From: Neonectria sp. B-13
Taxonomy: Eukaryota > Ascomycota > Sordariomycetes > Hypocreales > Nectriaceae
DNA: 64,000 nucleotides
Direction of reading: 5' to 3'
NCBI GenBank assembly: GCA_002682825.1
Contig: NOKP01000030.1
Coordinates: forward strand, 381,924-445,923
Positions 21,409-32,301 of this stretch are shown piece by piece. The first letter of the stretch is position 1, and each line of letters opens with the position of its first letter. A model generated the notes under the pieces. It worked only from the letters and a program-made list of their open reading frames with translations, was not told the DNA's origin and searched no databases. The position numbers and the translations under genes are program-made.

Positions 21409-22179
21409 ATGGCTCCCGTCTCCCGCGTGGATGTGGTGTTCCCAGCGAACCCCCACGAAGACACCTGCATCCTTATCGACTATCGTCCCTACCTCCAGGT
21501 TGACTCGGTAGCCTCACGTTGTCGTGATGCCTGGCTCTTAGATCCTGATTGGGCAGGTAGCGGGGAACTCCAGATCGACTCCAGGACGATGTTACAGCCG
21601 CTCTTTTCGAAAATAGAAAATGCTTCCCAGGACGACCTCAAGTCAGCAGAAAATCCAGATAAGGAAACTGTACATACGCCGCTTCGAGATGCAGTCTACT
21701 TTACGTAGAATCATGTCTTCTATGACATTTCGCGATATTTCGAGTTGGAATGCAGCCATGTGGAATGCAGCCATGCGAGCTACAATCCACCAGCACACGA
21801 CGTTATTGAACTGCGATACCCCGAGAATATTGAAGACGGTCAGGCAGCTAAGGTGGGCGAACTGGAGTTGGACTGCAATATCATATTCGCGCAAACGTTC
21901 CTGGATCCTGGCGTAAAGATTTGGATACTACTTGGAGGCGAAACGCAACCAGAACTGGCAATAGACAGTATCAGTACAGACCCAAGGCCAACTTTTGTAT
22001 TCGATGCCTCAGACACGACCAAGTCGTATCGCTTCGATGGAGCAGGCTGGATCCGCTCTGGCCAGAGTCTTCAGGTCTTTGCGAGCGGACAGTTTGGTCA
22101 TAGAGCGAATGGACTAGCTGCTGTGATTGTCTATGGAAAATATACGATGGGTGAAGGACTACCACCATTGAACAGTTAG
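21409..22179 (+). pseudogene. Unidentified ORF with a single in-frame stop codon
   Basis: From ATG 21409 one frame runs 257 codons to a stop at 22179, broken only by TAG at 21706-21708. The downstream part looks protein-like: IELRYPENIEDGQAAKVGEL, then TFVFDASDTTKSYRFDGAG and LAAVIVYGKY. I do not recognise the family. The start context (TCCACGATGG) is good. The stop could be removed by a very short 39-base GTACAT...GTAG intron that keeps the frame (21670-21708 region), shorter than any other intron here. The alternative is a CAG-to-TAG nonsense mutation of the kind repeat-induced point mutation makes. A 15-base tandem duplication (TGGAATGCAGCCATG twice) lies at 21746-21775, also in frame. Confidence 0.5.
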
Positions 22180-22332
22180 ATTGGAGAGGACACTTACTAG
22201 TCATAGACTATTAAGATGAAAGCCAAGAATAGAAGATGTTATTACAGTGATTAAGAAATTAGACAAACAGCATCTCTAGATTGAGAGTTCCTGAATGAAT
22301 AAACAGCTACTAGTGTAACAAATATAGCTAGC

Positions 22333-23760
22333 TTAAAGAGCAGACCCGGACAATTCTGCACCTGGGAACTTGAGCCCCATGCCGTCCTCGAAACTCTTTC
22401 CGCCAACAGTTATATCTCCAAAAGCGGGACACGCCAGGTCCAAGATGGCCGCCCCAAGAGTGTCTGTGACCAACTTGAGAGGTACCCTAATGATGGAAAA
22501 GAGGGTCGACAACGAGTTTGGCGCCACGGTCTTCACGACTTCGAAGACGAAACACATCAGATTATTGCCTTCCAAAATCTTCTCGAGGTTCAACACGCCA
22601 CCGGTCAGATCACTGAGGTCGACGCCCGCGTAGCTGTTGATCTTTCCCATGTTGCCTCCGATGCTGAAACTCGTTAGCACACCGTTCATTGTATCAAAGA
22701 CTTTAGGATACCAGAAGCACATACCTTCCTAGCTCAGGGTACTTAGCAACCAAAGCGAGAATGTCCACGTTGAGACTGAGCAAGCCGTAGTCAACCGGTG
22801 TCCGGTACCAGTTTTCCGGGATTCTCTCCCAGCCTCGCTGGTAAGTGAAATTGCCCTCTTTACCTTGGACAGCAAAGAAGCTCTTCAATGTTTCCTTATC
22901 TATACAAAGTCAGCATTGAAAGGCCCCTTCCGTCACGGGGTTAACTCACTAAGGATACCGGTAGGGTTTTCGGAAGAGTGGTTGGCAAACATCCGAGAAG
23001 CAAATAGGTAGCCGGCATTTCGAGCAACCATGCCAGTGAAGGGTCCATAGTAGAAGTTCGGGTTGGTCGCTACAGTCTCATGGAAGCGAATGGAAGCTCG
23101 CTCAGCGAAGAGGTTGAAATCGTAATCACCCTCACCAGTCGACATGTCGTACAGAGATTGGAACTGCTCCATGACCATGGTAGAGGCATCTCCCGTGACG
23201 TAAAGGTCACCTCGCGTGTTGGATGAGTCGCCTTCAATGATGTTGTGCGAGCCATTAAGACCTCTAGGGGTACCTAAAAGCCCACCGAGGTTTCCCAATA
23301 TGTTCTGAGCTCCGCTTGCAGTATCTCCAATTGAGAAGCCTGGGTTGAGAGACAGAGGGTTGCCCACGAATACGGTACCCATTGTCGACAGGATGGTTGC
23401 GAGATCCAATCCCATTCCCAGAACCTGATTGATGGCACCTGTGACCTCGACCAGACTTGTAACACCCTTTCGGCTGATGTAGCCATGGTTAGCCAAAGAG
23501 TTGAGGCCCGGACAAGGGCCTCGCTGAGCACCGTTTTCGAAATCCGGTGGGATGAATTTGTGGTCACCGGTGACCTCAATGGGCGTTGTCAATGGGTCGA
23601 ATAGCAGCCTCTTCTTATGCGCCTCTTGCAAAGCATCGGCCAGGTTTCCGGAAAGTCTCGAAGCCGCGTCGTGTGCAATGGAGCCATGGAGAATGGAAGG
23701 GAAGCCATGGGCGGCGCCGCCTAAGCTGGGCAGAATAGCCAAAATATGATGCCACTTCAT
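22333..23760 (-). CDS. Secreted heme-thiolate peroxidase / unspecific peroxygenase-like (chloroperoxidase family)
   Basis: Three exons (23760-22950, 22899-22725, 22663-22333) give 438 residues with a signal peptide (MKWHHILAILPSLGGAAHG). The chloroperoxidase/peroxygenase family motifs are all present: PCP at 82-84, whose Cys83 would be the axial heme thiolate; EGD at 176-178, for the metal and acid-base site; and Arg221 with Glu228, seven apart as in long-type peroxygenases. FYYGPFTGMVARNAGYLF follows. Such enzymes use H2O2 to transfer oxygen to, or oxidise, aromatic and aliphatic substrates outside the cell. At 438 residues it is longer than the classic short forms, with a C-terminal extension after about 330. 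Substrate unknown. Confidence 0.85.
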
Positions 23761-25021
23761 GATGCCGTGTCTAGCAAAAGAGTGTACGGAGCGAACTTGG
23801 TGGTGGTTGGAAGAGGGATGCTGAAGACTGGAGCCGTCTGCGGGATGTCCCAGTCCCTTGGACCGGAAAGGATTGGAAATCGAAACAATGTTCCTGGCTG
23901 TTGCTCCTACGACGCAACTCTTACAGGTGCCGAGCCCCCTAGTTGCCAAGATTGAGATCGGCTTCTTGGGCTAACCTTGGTATCGGGAGAAGACCGGCCC
24001 AATTCGACCTGAAAACGAGCAAAGTGACGCAATGGCAACGGTATCCGAGTGCCGATACCCTCATCCCCTGAATAGTATAGACAGCGGGGAGGCTTATTCT
24101 GCTCCCCTCTCATCGAGCAAGGCAAAGATCGTCAACAAAGGAGAGTGTCAAATCGTATTATCCCCGGTTGACCCTATCGTGTGCTTGGGCATGAACGCCT
24201 AGTCTGTGCAGAAAGGCACTAGGGATGTTTCAAAAGGACTTTAGCACTCAGTATCCCGGAAACTTTAGCACAACACTAGGAAGTCATCTCAGCCCCCAGA
24301 CCCTGTACGGACCAAATATTCCCCACATCAAGTGAACTCAACCCGAAAATCTAGAACGGCATCGATCTACGTCCGAGTTCCCCGCTACACTAAATGTCAG
24401 AATCTAAAGCTTTCAGAGTTAGGAGAATCACTGGTAGCATAGGAAAGCCACGCGGCGGTTGCAAAACACACGGACAATCAGGCGAGAACCCACTGATCTA
24501 TGCGTAGCGTACGAAGTAGACTGAAGCTGAGACTAAGTGCGGCATCAAAGCCCCAATTCTCCGAGGAGCTTTATCACGCAACCCAGATTGTACTATGTAC
24601 GTATGAAATTTTGTTATCACTGACCTAGGATCAGTAATTAGTTGGTCTGTTGCTTGTCATCCTCGATACCACCCTTCTCAAAAACAGGGCATGCCGGTCT
24701 GTCTCCTTGACGCCGAAACCGCTAGCATGGTATCCCTTGAAAGGCTCCGTTCTTAAAGTGTGTTTTGCCAGGGGTGCATTGTTATGCAAATGGGCAAACT
24801 AATTCCCTAGACCCAGTCTCTCTTCGATTGAGTGGATAATCCCAGGCGCCGAAGATGACTGGATTGCCCTACTTCGGCATTTGGAGCGGGCCAAGTCCCC
24901 AACGCGGGATGAAGGAATTTCAGTAGTTCTTCACGTCGTCGTGATTCGAAAGTCTCTTTTTCTTTGCCTGTTCCCCCTCTTTTCTCTTCCTGGCTGTCGT
25001 GTCTTCAGCAACCAGTGAAAG
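23761..25021. other. Intergenic region between divergent genes, no gene seen
   Basis: A 1.26-kb spacer holding the promoters of the peroxygenase (leftward) and CFEM receptor (rightward). The last 80 bases before the receptor ATG are pyrimidine-rich (CTCTTTTCTCTTCC), typical of fungal core promoters. I see nothing else. Confidence 0.45.
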
Positions 25022-26719
25022 ATGAAGTTTCTCGCGTTCGCTGCGTGGGTACTGACCGCATTTCAGGCCGGTGTGTTGGCTGCCAACACCACCGAGACCC
25101 CTCCCTTGTGCGGCGTAGGTTCCTCTTCGGGTTATGCAGGATGCACTTGACTGACGTTGATCTTTAGTTGAAATGCATCCAGCAGGAGGCATTGAAGTCG
25201 ACTTGCTCAACCACAAACGTCACCTGCATTTGCACCAATGTCGAGTTGAACGAGAAGATTTCGCTGTGTGTGCACTCCAACTGCACTGTCCGGGAAGCAC
25301 TAGGTATGTTACTTTCGCTTTCTTAGTTTGCTTGCGCTAACAATTTTCTTTGAAGTGGTTCAGAGCTATTCTAAGCACACATGCGGAGCGCCATCAAGAG
25401 ACCGCACAGCATTAGTATGGATTGTCGGCGTTGTATTCCTTGCCCTTGGACTTCTAGGCTTTGGCCTCAGAGTCATGGCCAGACTTTGTTTAGGTCTTCA
25501 GACCTGGGGAGCTGACGACTGGGTCATGCTTCTTGCAGTGGTAAGTCGACTTTCGCACCGCCAGGTGAAGTGCATGCTGACTTGAGTCGCCAGGGTATAA
25601 TGGTACCACTGAATGCCCTCTCTGTACCAAGTAAGTACTATTTACCATCGCCCCGTCGCGCATGTACTAACTATCTCAAGTTTCCAAGGTCGCCTTGGGC
25701 AAGGATATCTGGAATGTTGAACCAGACGACATCACAGACTTCCTCTACGTGAGTCTTCTGCCAGCTACTCACCATGCCAGAAACTCATCATGAATGCAGC
25801 TATTTTTCTGGGACGAACTTCTCTACCTCGGGGCTCTGCCGGTAACCAAAATCTCCATCCTACTTCTTTATCTAAGGATCTTCCCCGGCAAAGGGTTCAG
25901 AATCGCCTGCTGGGTCTTGATTGGTCTGAATGCGGCATACTTCGTTGCGTTCGAGCTGGTCTCGATTTTCCAATGCAGCCCAATTGAAGGTGCTTGGAAG
26001 GCATGGGACAAGGAGTTTCCGGCAAAATGCAACAACATCAATCTGCAAGGCTGGGCGGCAGCTGTCTTGAACATCGTATTGGACGTGGCCACTCTCCTTC
26101 TGCCCCTCTTCGAGCTCATCAAGCTTTCTTTGTCTCTGAGAAAGAAGATCCAAATTATTATGATGTTCAGCGTTGGATTTTTGTATGTTGTCCCTTCCGA
26201 AATCCCTTTTGCTATCTTGCTCACGGTATTGGTAGTGTCACCATCGTCAGTATTGTTAGATTGCGCTCATTGGCGAGCTACGCTACAACCAACAACGCAA
26301 CCCGTCAGTATTCTGTCCCTCCCATAAAAAATTTGGATTCAACTACTGACATAAAACCAGAGGATTACGTTGAAATCGGGTACTGGAGCACAATCGAAGT
26401 ACCAGTCGGCATTATTTGCGCAAGCATGCCTGCAATCCGCTCTCTATTCAGTCTGGTCTTTCCGAAGGTCTTTGGCAGTACACAGCAGGATAAGCCCTAC
26501 GCCAATATTTCGAACCAGTCGAAGCCAATATCGAACTCTCAGAAAGACTTCTCCAGGGGCTCCTCCCAGCCAGCCATTCGAGTCAAAACAGAATTCGCAG
26601 TGCAGTCAAGACGTCAGGACGACTCGTCATGTGTCGAACTCACGAACCTGGAGTCTGGCGATCGCGAAGAACGCCACTTGTCGGAAAGAAAGCCGATAAC
26701 TCCCAGCGAGTCAGTATAG
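25022..26719 (+). CDS. CFEM-domain seven-transmembrane receptor-like protein (Pth11 type)
   Basis: Eight exons (25022-25114, 25168-25303, 25356-25540, 25594-25630, 25681-25748, 25800-26182, 26236-26303, 26361-26719) sum to 1329 bases, 442 residues. A signal peptide (MKFLAFAAWVLTAFQAGVLA) precedes an extracellular CFEM domain with eight cysteines between residues 30 and 92. Seven hydrophobic segments follow, starting ALVWIVGVVFLALGLLGF and ending VEIGYWSTIEVPVGIICAS, the conserved loop and helix of the fungal rhodopsin-like family. The cytosolic tail of about 90 residues is Ser/Gln-rich. Pth11-like proteins sense surfaces or host cues upstream of cAMP and MAPK signalling in plant and insect pathogens. 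Here that is family knowledge, not shown by the sequence. Confidence 0.9.
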
Positions 26720-28073
26720 ACCGTGCGATACTCAGACGACCCGTCTATTCCTTTGTTCCTTGATTTTGCCGGTATAGACAGAACAGGTTGGGCCGATCCC
26801 ACCAAGTTCCCTGTAATTTCGCCTTGCGGGCTAGCCTCGAGACTATCGTCACCACAATGACTATCTTCCTCTCGTCTTACTGTACGTGTGTTGTTTTGCT
26901 ACTCCGAGTCTCCACAGTCAGGATTCGTGCTCCTTGCGTGCACCTAACACTTGCTCAAATGAAGCCAAGATCACCCGGGGAACCTCGACGTGCTCCATTG
27001 AGTTTTGAACCCCCGGCTCTTCCCCGCCACCAGGTTCAGCCTTAGGCTTTAATTAGTCCATGCGTACGGAGTAATATTACAAGGGCCCTCTTTTAGTTGG
27101 TTGGGATACGGAGTAGTGCCAAGGACAGTTAGTGCAGTAAAAACTAGGAGAAGTGGATAGTAACCGTTGCACTCGCCTAGCCAGGCAACCAGGGTCCTCC
27201 CCAACTCCCTCAACATAATGTCAATCTTGAACAGTGCTGTGGATTGTGCTCGTCACCTCTCCCCCTATCTTGTCAAGCTTTTGTTACTAATGCTTGTCTC
27301 ATCTACCAGTTGCATACCAGTGACTCGGTAGCTAAACCTCTTCAAGGCTAGAGTGGTTCGTGAGTGCCATTCCGTCAACGGCACGTTTAAGCCCGGTGTT
27401 TCAACATGTAGTATTGCTTTCATCACGATCATCTGCGACAGAGCATAATTCACCCAGGGCTAAAGGGGAGCCCGGAAAATGTTCCCACAAGGTACGAATC
27501 AAACCCCTGCATCGTTCTGAGTGACGTTCACGGACCCCTACTTCGCACGTAGTCGTTGAGTAAACGCTGACCGGGACCTACTACGTAGTCGTCAGCCGCT
27601 ATCTTGAGAGATTCGAAGTATCGGGAGATGCAGCATTCTACACCGGACTTCATATCGCTCTCCGGGTCGTACGGGTGCCGAGAGCACGTTTGCAATTGCC
27701 GAAGGTTACTCGGAGTATGATATCCCGACAGCCTTAAGATCTGCAAGGATGCGTCGATAGTCCCGCCACTCCCGAAAGCGACGGAATGTGGCGGCCTTGC
27801 GAGATGCTCCGCCGCAGCATATCACCGATTTTAGCGTACTCCGTATGCTCCCTTCAACAACCAAAGGCTTTCCCCTTCCATGGGCCCCCTTGTGTAGTCG
27901 CAAGGGGTCCAATTACCTAGGTTTTACTTTCTTGAAATCGTCCTGAAGTAGCTTCTAGCTACCAGTGTTCAACCGTTCGTCTGCACTTCCGCTCGATGGT
28001 TTGAAACCCTTCCAACGTCCGACCAGCTGTCACTCCATTCTTTATATCCGACTTGGCATACTCCGCATTCAAG
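26720..28073. other. Intergenic region with repeated TACGGAGTA motif, no gene seen
   Basis: A 1.35-kb spacer. TACGGAGTA occurs at 27065-27073 and 27107-27115, its complement TACTCCGTA at 27837-27845, and a related TACTCGGAGTA at about 27707-27718. Coding content is not seen. Confidence 0.5.
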
Positions 28074-30272
28074 ATGCGTGCCTCAATCGTTTTCACAGTC
28101 GTTTCACTATTGGCCAACTCAGCCTCGTCTATGTATGTACACGTCATATTCAGAAAAAGTATTTGATACTGACTAGCAGAAAGTGTTGTCCCTGGGAAGA
28201 CGGAACAGCAGCCTAGAGATGACCCTCTCATCGGCAAGCGCGATGCAAACAACACCTTGGAGGACTACGACTATGTTGTCGTCGGCTCTGGCGCAGGAGG
28301 AGGTCCAGTCGCCGCCAACCTCGCCATCGCCGGCTACAAGGTGCTGTTGATCGATGCCGGCGGTGACTCTGGCGACAGCTGGACTGAAAAGATTCCGGCT
28401 CTACATCTCATGTCTACCGAGTTTGAAGATACCAGATGGAACTACTTCGTCAATCATTACCCCGACCTTGAGCAGCAAAAACGAGATTCTAAGATGACCT
28501 ATGAGCTGCCCGACGGCAGCTTCTATGTTGGCCTGGATCCTCCGACAGATGCCACTCCTCTCGGTGTTTGGTATCCTCGTACTGGTACTCTTGGAGGGTG
28601 TTCAAGACATAATGCACTCAGTGAGTTTCGTTCTCTGTTTAATGTGTAAATGAGTATGCTAATATGCTCCTAGTTTCCATCAACGCCCACGACAGCGACT
28701 GGAGCAGCATTGCCAGCCTCACTGGCGATAACTCCTGGAACCCGACCAACATGCGGTCGTACTTCAAGAAGCTGGAAAAGAATATGTATCTGCCCAGCAG
28801 CATCATTGGCCACGGCTACAGCGGTTGGCTTGGTCTGTCTCTTACCTCTCTGTCACTCGTCGTGGAAGACCAGAAACTGCTGTCCATGATTATATCTGCT
28901 GCTTCTGCAATGGGAAAGAGCCTCCTCGGCTTTGTCTTGAACACTGTGGTAGGACTTGGTCAGGTCTTACTTCGCGACATCAACGCGCCGGGCCAGGCTA
29001 GCAAGACCGGGCTATACCAAGTACCGCTAGCGATGACGAACTCAGTCCGCGGCGGTCCTAGGGATCTAATCTTGAAAACTGTCAACGCTGTCAAATCAGA
29101 TGGCTCGCGCAAGTATCAGCTTGATGTTAAGCTCAATACTCTGGTAAGTACTTATCGTTGGGTCTGATCACTTGGTGCGGCTACTTACAACATGAAAGGT
29201 CACTAAGATCCGCTTCGACAAAACTGGCTCAAAGCCTCGTGCCATCGGTGTCGACTTTTTGGAAGGCGCGAGCCTATACCGTGCCGACCCTCGATCTGGA
29301 TCAGCCAAGGCTAGCGGGTCAGGTAGTGTCAATGTCGACCGCGAAGTTATCGTGTCCGCCGGTGCTTTCAACACACCACAGCTCCTCAAGCTGAGTGGCA
29401 TCGGACCAAAGAAGGAGCTCGAATCTTTCGATATCCCCGTCTTAGTCAACCTTCCCGGCGTTGGAACCAACATGCAGGACCGTTATGAGGCCACCGTCAT
29501 CGGAAAGACCACCAGCGACTTCGTCATCACCTCCAAGTGCACCTTCTTGGAGACGTTGCCCGACCCCTGCCTGGAGAAATATCAGAAGGGTATCGAGCCG
29601 ATTAGCAAGGGTGTCTACGCCACGAACGGCATCGCGATCGCTGTCGTACTGAAGTCCTCCGTCGCCGAGAAGGAGCCCGACCTATTCATATCTGGTGCTC
29701 CGGCCAAGTTCAAGGGATACTTCCCCGGATACGCTTCCGACTCCCTTGCTGACGCCCAGCACTGGGCTTGGATTATCCTCAAAGCTCACAGCCGGAACAA
29801 CGCTGGAACTGTCAACTTGAAGTCAACCGATCCCAGGGATATGCCCCTTATCAACTTCAACTACTTTGATACCGGCGTCAACAGCAATGGAGAAGCCGAT
29901 AAGGATTTGCAGGCTACTTATGAGGGCTTCAAGTTCACCCGAAGAGCCTTCGCTGATCTCATTCCTCTTGATGGAAGCTTTCCCGAGGTTTGGCCTGGCA
30001 AGAACGTCACCAGCGAGAAGGATGCCAAGCAATTCCTCAAGGACGAGGCTTGGGGACACCACGCTTCATGCACCTGCCCAGTTGGTCCTGACAGTGACCC
30101 AATGGCGGTCCTCGACTCCAACTTCAATGTTCGCGGCACCGAGGGATTGAGAGTCGTCGATGCGAGCGTGTTCCCTAAGATTCCTGGGTTTTATATCGCA
30201 CTGCCTCTGTACGTCGTTGCCGAGAAGGCTAGCGATGTGATCATCAAGGCGGCTCAGGCGTCTTCTGCTTAA
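28074..30272 (+). CDS. Secreted GMC oxidoreductase (FAD-dependent alcohol/choline dehydrogenase family)
   Basis: Four exons (28074-28132, 28184-28620, 28674-29143, 29199-30272) give 679 residues. A short first exon encodes a signal peptide (MRASIVFTVVSLLANSASS). The FAD-binding start YDYVVVGSGAGGGPVAANLA follows, then GVWYPRTGTLGGCSRHNALI (GMC signature 1) and VSAGAFNTPQLLKLSGIG (signature 2). The C-terminal catalytic region reads EAWGHHASCTCPVG with the conserved His, then LRVVDASVFPKIPGFYI. In this ascomycete clade the second His/Asn pocket is replaced by the PGFYI form. It should oxidise an alcohol outside the cell, passing electrons to oxygen (H2O2) or a quinone. Substrate unknown. Intron 1's acceptor (GAAAG) was chosen because it alone keeps frame. 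Confidence 0.9.
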
Positions 30273-31194
30273 GAACTTTTTGTCTGGGATACAGGGTGTC
30301 TTTCAATGCGGTTCTTCCTGGTTCTCATATAATTGCCTCCCATGAAGCATGTACATCTAATTTTACTAAAGCTACAATATTGTATTCTCCTATTACGGGG
30401 ATTTTAAACGGTTTCCGAGTCCTAATTATCTAAGAAGTGTGGTATGTTTGACTAAAGGTCCATGTTAGGTAAGTGTAGGGTAGCCAAGACCCTTTTACTC
30501 CCCCTGCCTTTTATTTAGGTAGGGAAGCGCGTTCATTCTCGATGAGAGGTACTTCCTCCGTGTGTCAACTCATCAATTCCTTAAGGTCGCGTCAATGAGG
30601 TTGTTAATTAGCATTAAAGCTTCAAGGTTAACCAGAGATAAAATAATGGGATGGACCCAGATGATTCATCATGCTGATGTCTAGACCCGTTCAATAATGG
30701 ATCAACTATTGAACAATGTAAAACACACGGAACGTATCATACAGTTGAAGAGCCCCTACTACACTTCATCAGTTGCACAAACTGCCTCCCAAGACTCCTG
30801 CATGGCGTTCATTAGATTTCTCCAATGGGATTATGACATCTAGACGAAAGCAAAGCAAAGCCTGTGTGCTAAGTTTCGAATTGAGTTGAGACTTACATGC
30901 TCGTTTGTAGGAAAAGTGCCTTCGATAACGTCCGAGGAATACTGTTTTAAAGCCCGAACACTCTCCTGGCCGACGTTGGCGTAGCGCTTTTGCCATATGT
31001 TGCCCCACGAATTAGTACAACTAGCATCGACGCCAGTGGGCTAAATGAGGCCTGTTCTTACTGTGGAAACAGTGGTGTCTGATATCCTGGTACTTCGGAC
31101 TGGAGTACCATCTGTCCTCCGCACGCGAGGCCGGACCTGGAGTAAATGAAAAAGGAAGGTGAGTATATAACCGCAACGGCACCAGAAGACCAGT
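30273..31194. other. Intergenic region, AT-rich, no gene seen
   Basis: A 0.9-kb spacer that is AT-rich, with frequent stops in all frames, between the GMC gene and the decayed panB-like gene. No repeat or RNA structure is recognised. Confidence 0.45.
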
Positions 31195-31752
31195 TCAGAA
31201 CTGTAGGTGGGAGGGAGTATATCCTATGCCGATTGTTGAAATTCGCAACGACTTTGAGATCTCTCCTGCGACCGACGCCGGGATGGCCTCGAGAATGATG
31301 GCGACAGCGCCAGAATTCTGGATGCTCAAAGCATCACTAACAAAACTGGTAGCCGGTGTGTTCACTGAAGCCTCTGATGCATCAACACTAGGTTGGTTGC
31401 CAATTATGCCTGCGAAACTTATGTCAAGATTTCGCTGTGGCATTATGCCAATGTGCCTCAATAACTGGAATCCCGACCCTAGTGATGGCTTGGATTGTAG
31501 GACTCATCTCGAGGCCACTTTCTAGCTTAACGCCATGTGCGCCACCTTATTTAGCGAGCCTCACAGCAGATTCGATTGCTAATTAGACAGAGCTATTAGT
31601 TAGAGCTCGTCGAGAAATGCCAACGGCACATCATGTCGTTCGGTGTGGGGTAGCCAGATATCATACTCAACAGATTTCTCGTAAGACCACAAAGGCAAGT
31701 CAGCTAGCACAAACGCCGTCTTGACTGCGCGAGTAACCGCCCGAGTATGATG
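31195..31752 (-). pseudogene. panB: Decayed 3-methyl-2-oxobutanoate hydroxymethyltransferase (ketopantoate synthase) gene
   Basis: Read on the minus strand, pieces of the enzyme appear in correct order: HHTRAVTRAVKTAFVLADLP at about 31752; AHGVKLESGLEMSPTIQAIT at about 31540; GHIGIMPQ-like at about 31455; and DALSIQNSGAVAIILEAIP then STIGIG near 31290-31215. Together they cover the central and C-terminal half of the TIM barrel that makes pantothenate precursor from 2-oxoisovalerate. The gene is broken by TAA at 31547-31549 where the family has GG preceded by Glu or Lys, by a frame change near 31457-31463 between the GIPVI and HIGIMPQ strands, and by loss of both ends. The gap near 31560-31690 still looks like an intron (GTATGA, a CTAAC branch, TTAG). 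A functional copy is expected elsewhere in the genome. Confidence 0.75.
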
Positions 31753-31779
31753 GATCGGAGTCGAGCAACTGCTGCCATG

Positions 31780-32301
31780 TTGTTGATTAGAGGAGGAATT
31801 CTGGATGGAGGTTGGTTTCTATCGGGCAAAAGAGTACGCCTTTGGCCGTTGGGTTTGCTCGGTGTTATCTGACCATCCATTTATAAAGGTTGCAACGAGC
31901 ACTGCACCTTCGCTAGCCGATGAAAACCACCTCCCTCTCGGCAAATACCATCTGAGACTTGAGGGTGTGCTGGTGTGACAGCCCTGAACCATAGGAACCA
32001 CCCAGCGATGCAGGCCAGTAAGCGTAGGGTGTATGCTAGGGCGTGAGCCTGTAGGGCGTGAACTGTAGGGCGTGAACGTGCAGGGCGCGAGAGATAACCC
32101 GATACGACCACGATCTCCCCGCTGCTTCCGCCAGGCTACGTTTCGGGGCCGATCATCGCAATCCGTGTTTCTTATCAACCAGACTATCAACTAGCCACAC
32201 TTGCTTGCTTGGCCTCGGGCGAATAAATTGGTGTGGTGCGCCATTCATCTGGGGAAATGTTCTTACCACAATTATAAACCCAACTCAAACACGCCCACAC
32301 C
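31780..32301. other. Intergenic region with short repeats; promoter of FMN oxidase
   Basis: Contains the imperfect 14-base repeat described separately. A TATAAA at 32273-32278 is only about 25 bases before the oxidase ATG. That is close for a TATA element and may mean transcription starts at or just before the start codon, or that the element is chance. Confidence 0.35.
32023..32092. repeat. Imperfect short tandem repeats (TAGGGCGTGA unit)
   Basis: Four to five copies of a TAGGGCGTGAnnnG-like unit of about 14 bases in a row (CTAGGGCGTGAG, GTAGGGCGTGAA twice, CAGGGCGCGAG). Confidence 0.6.
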
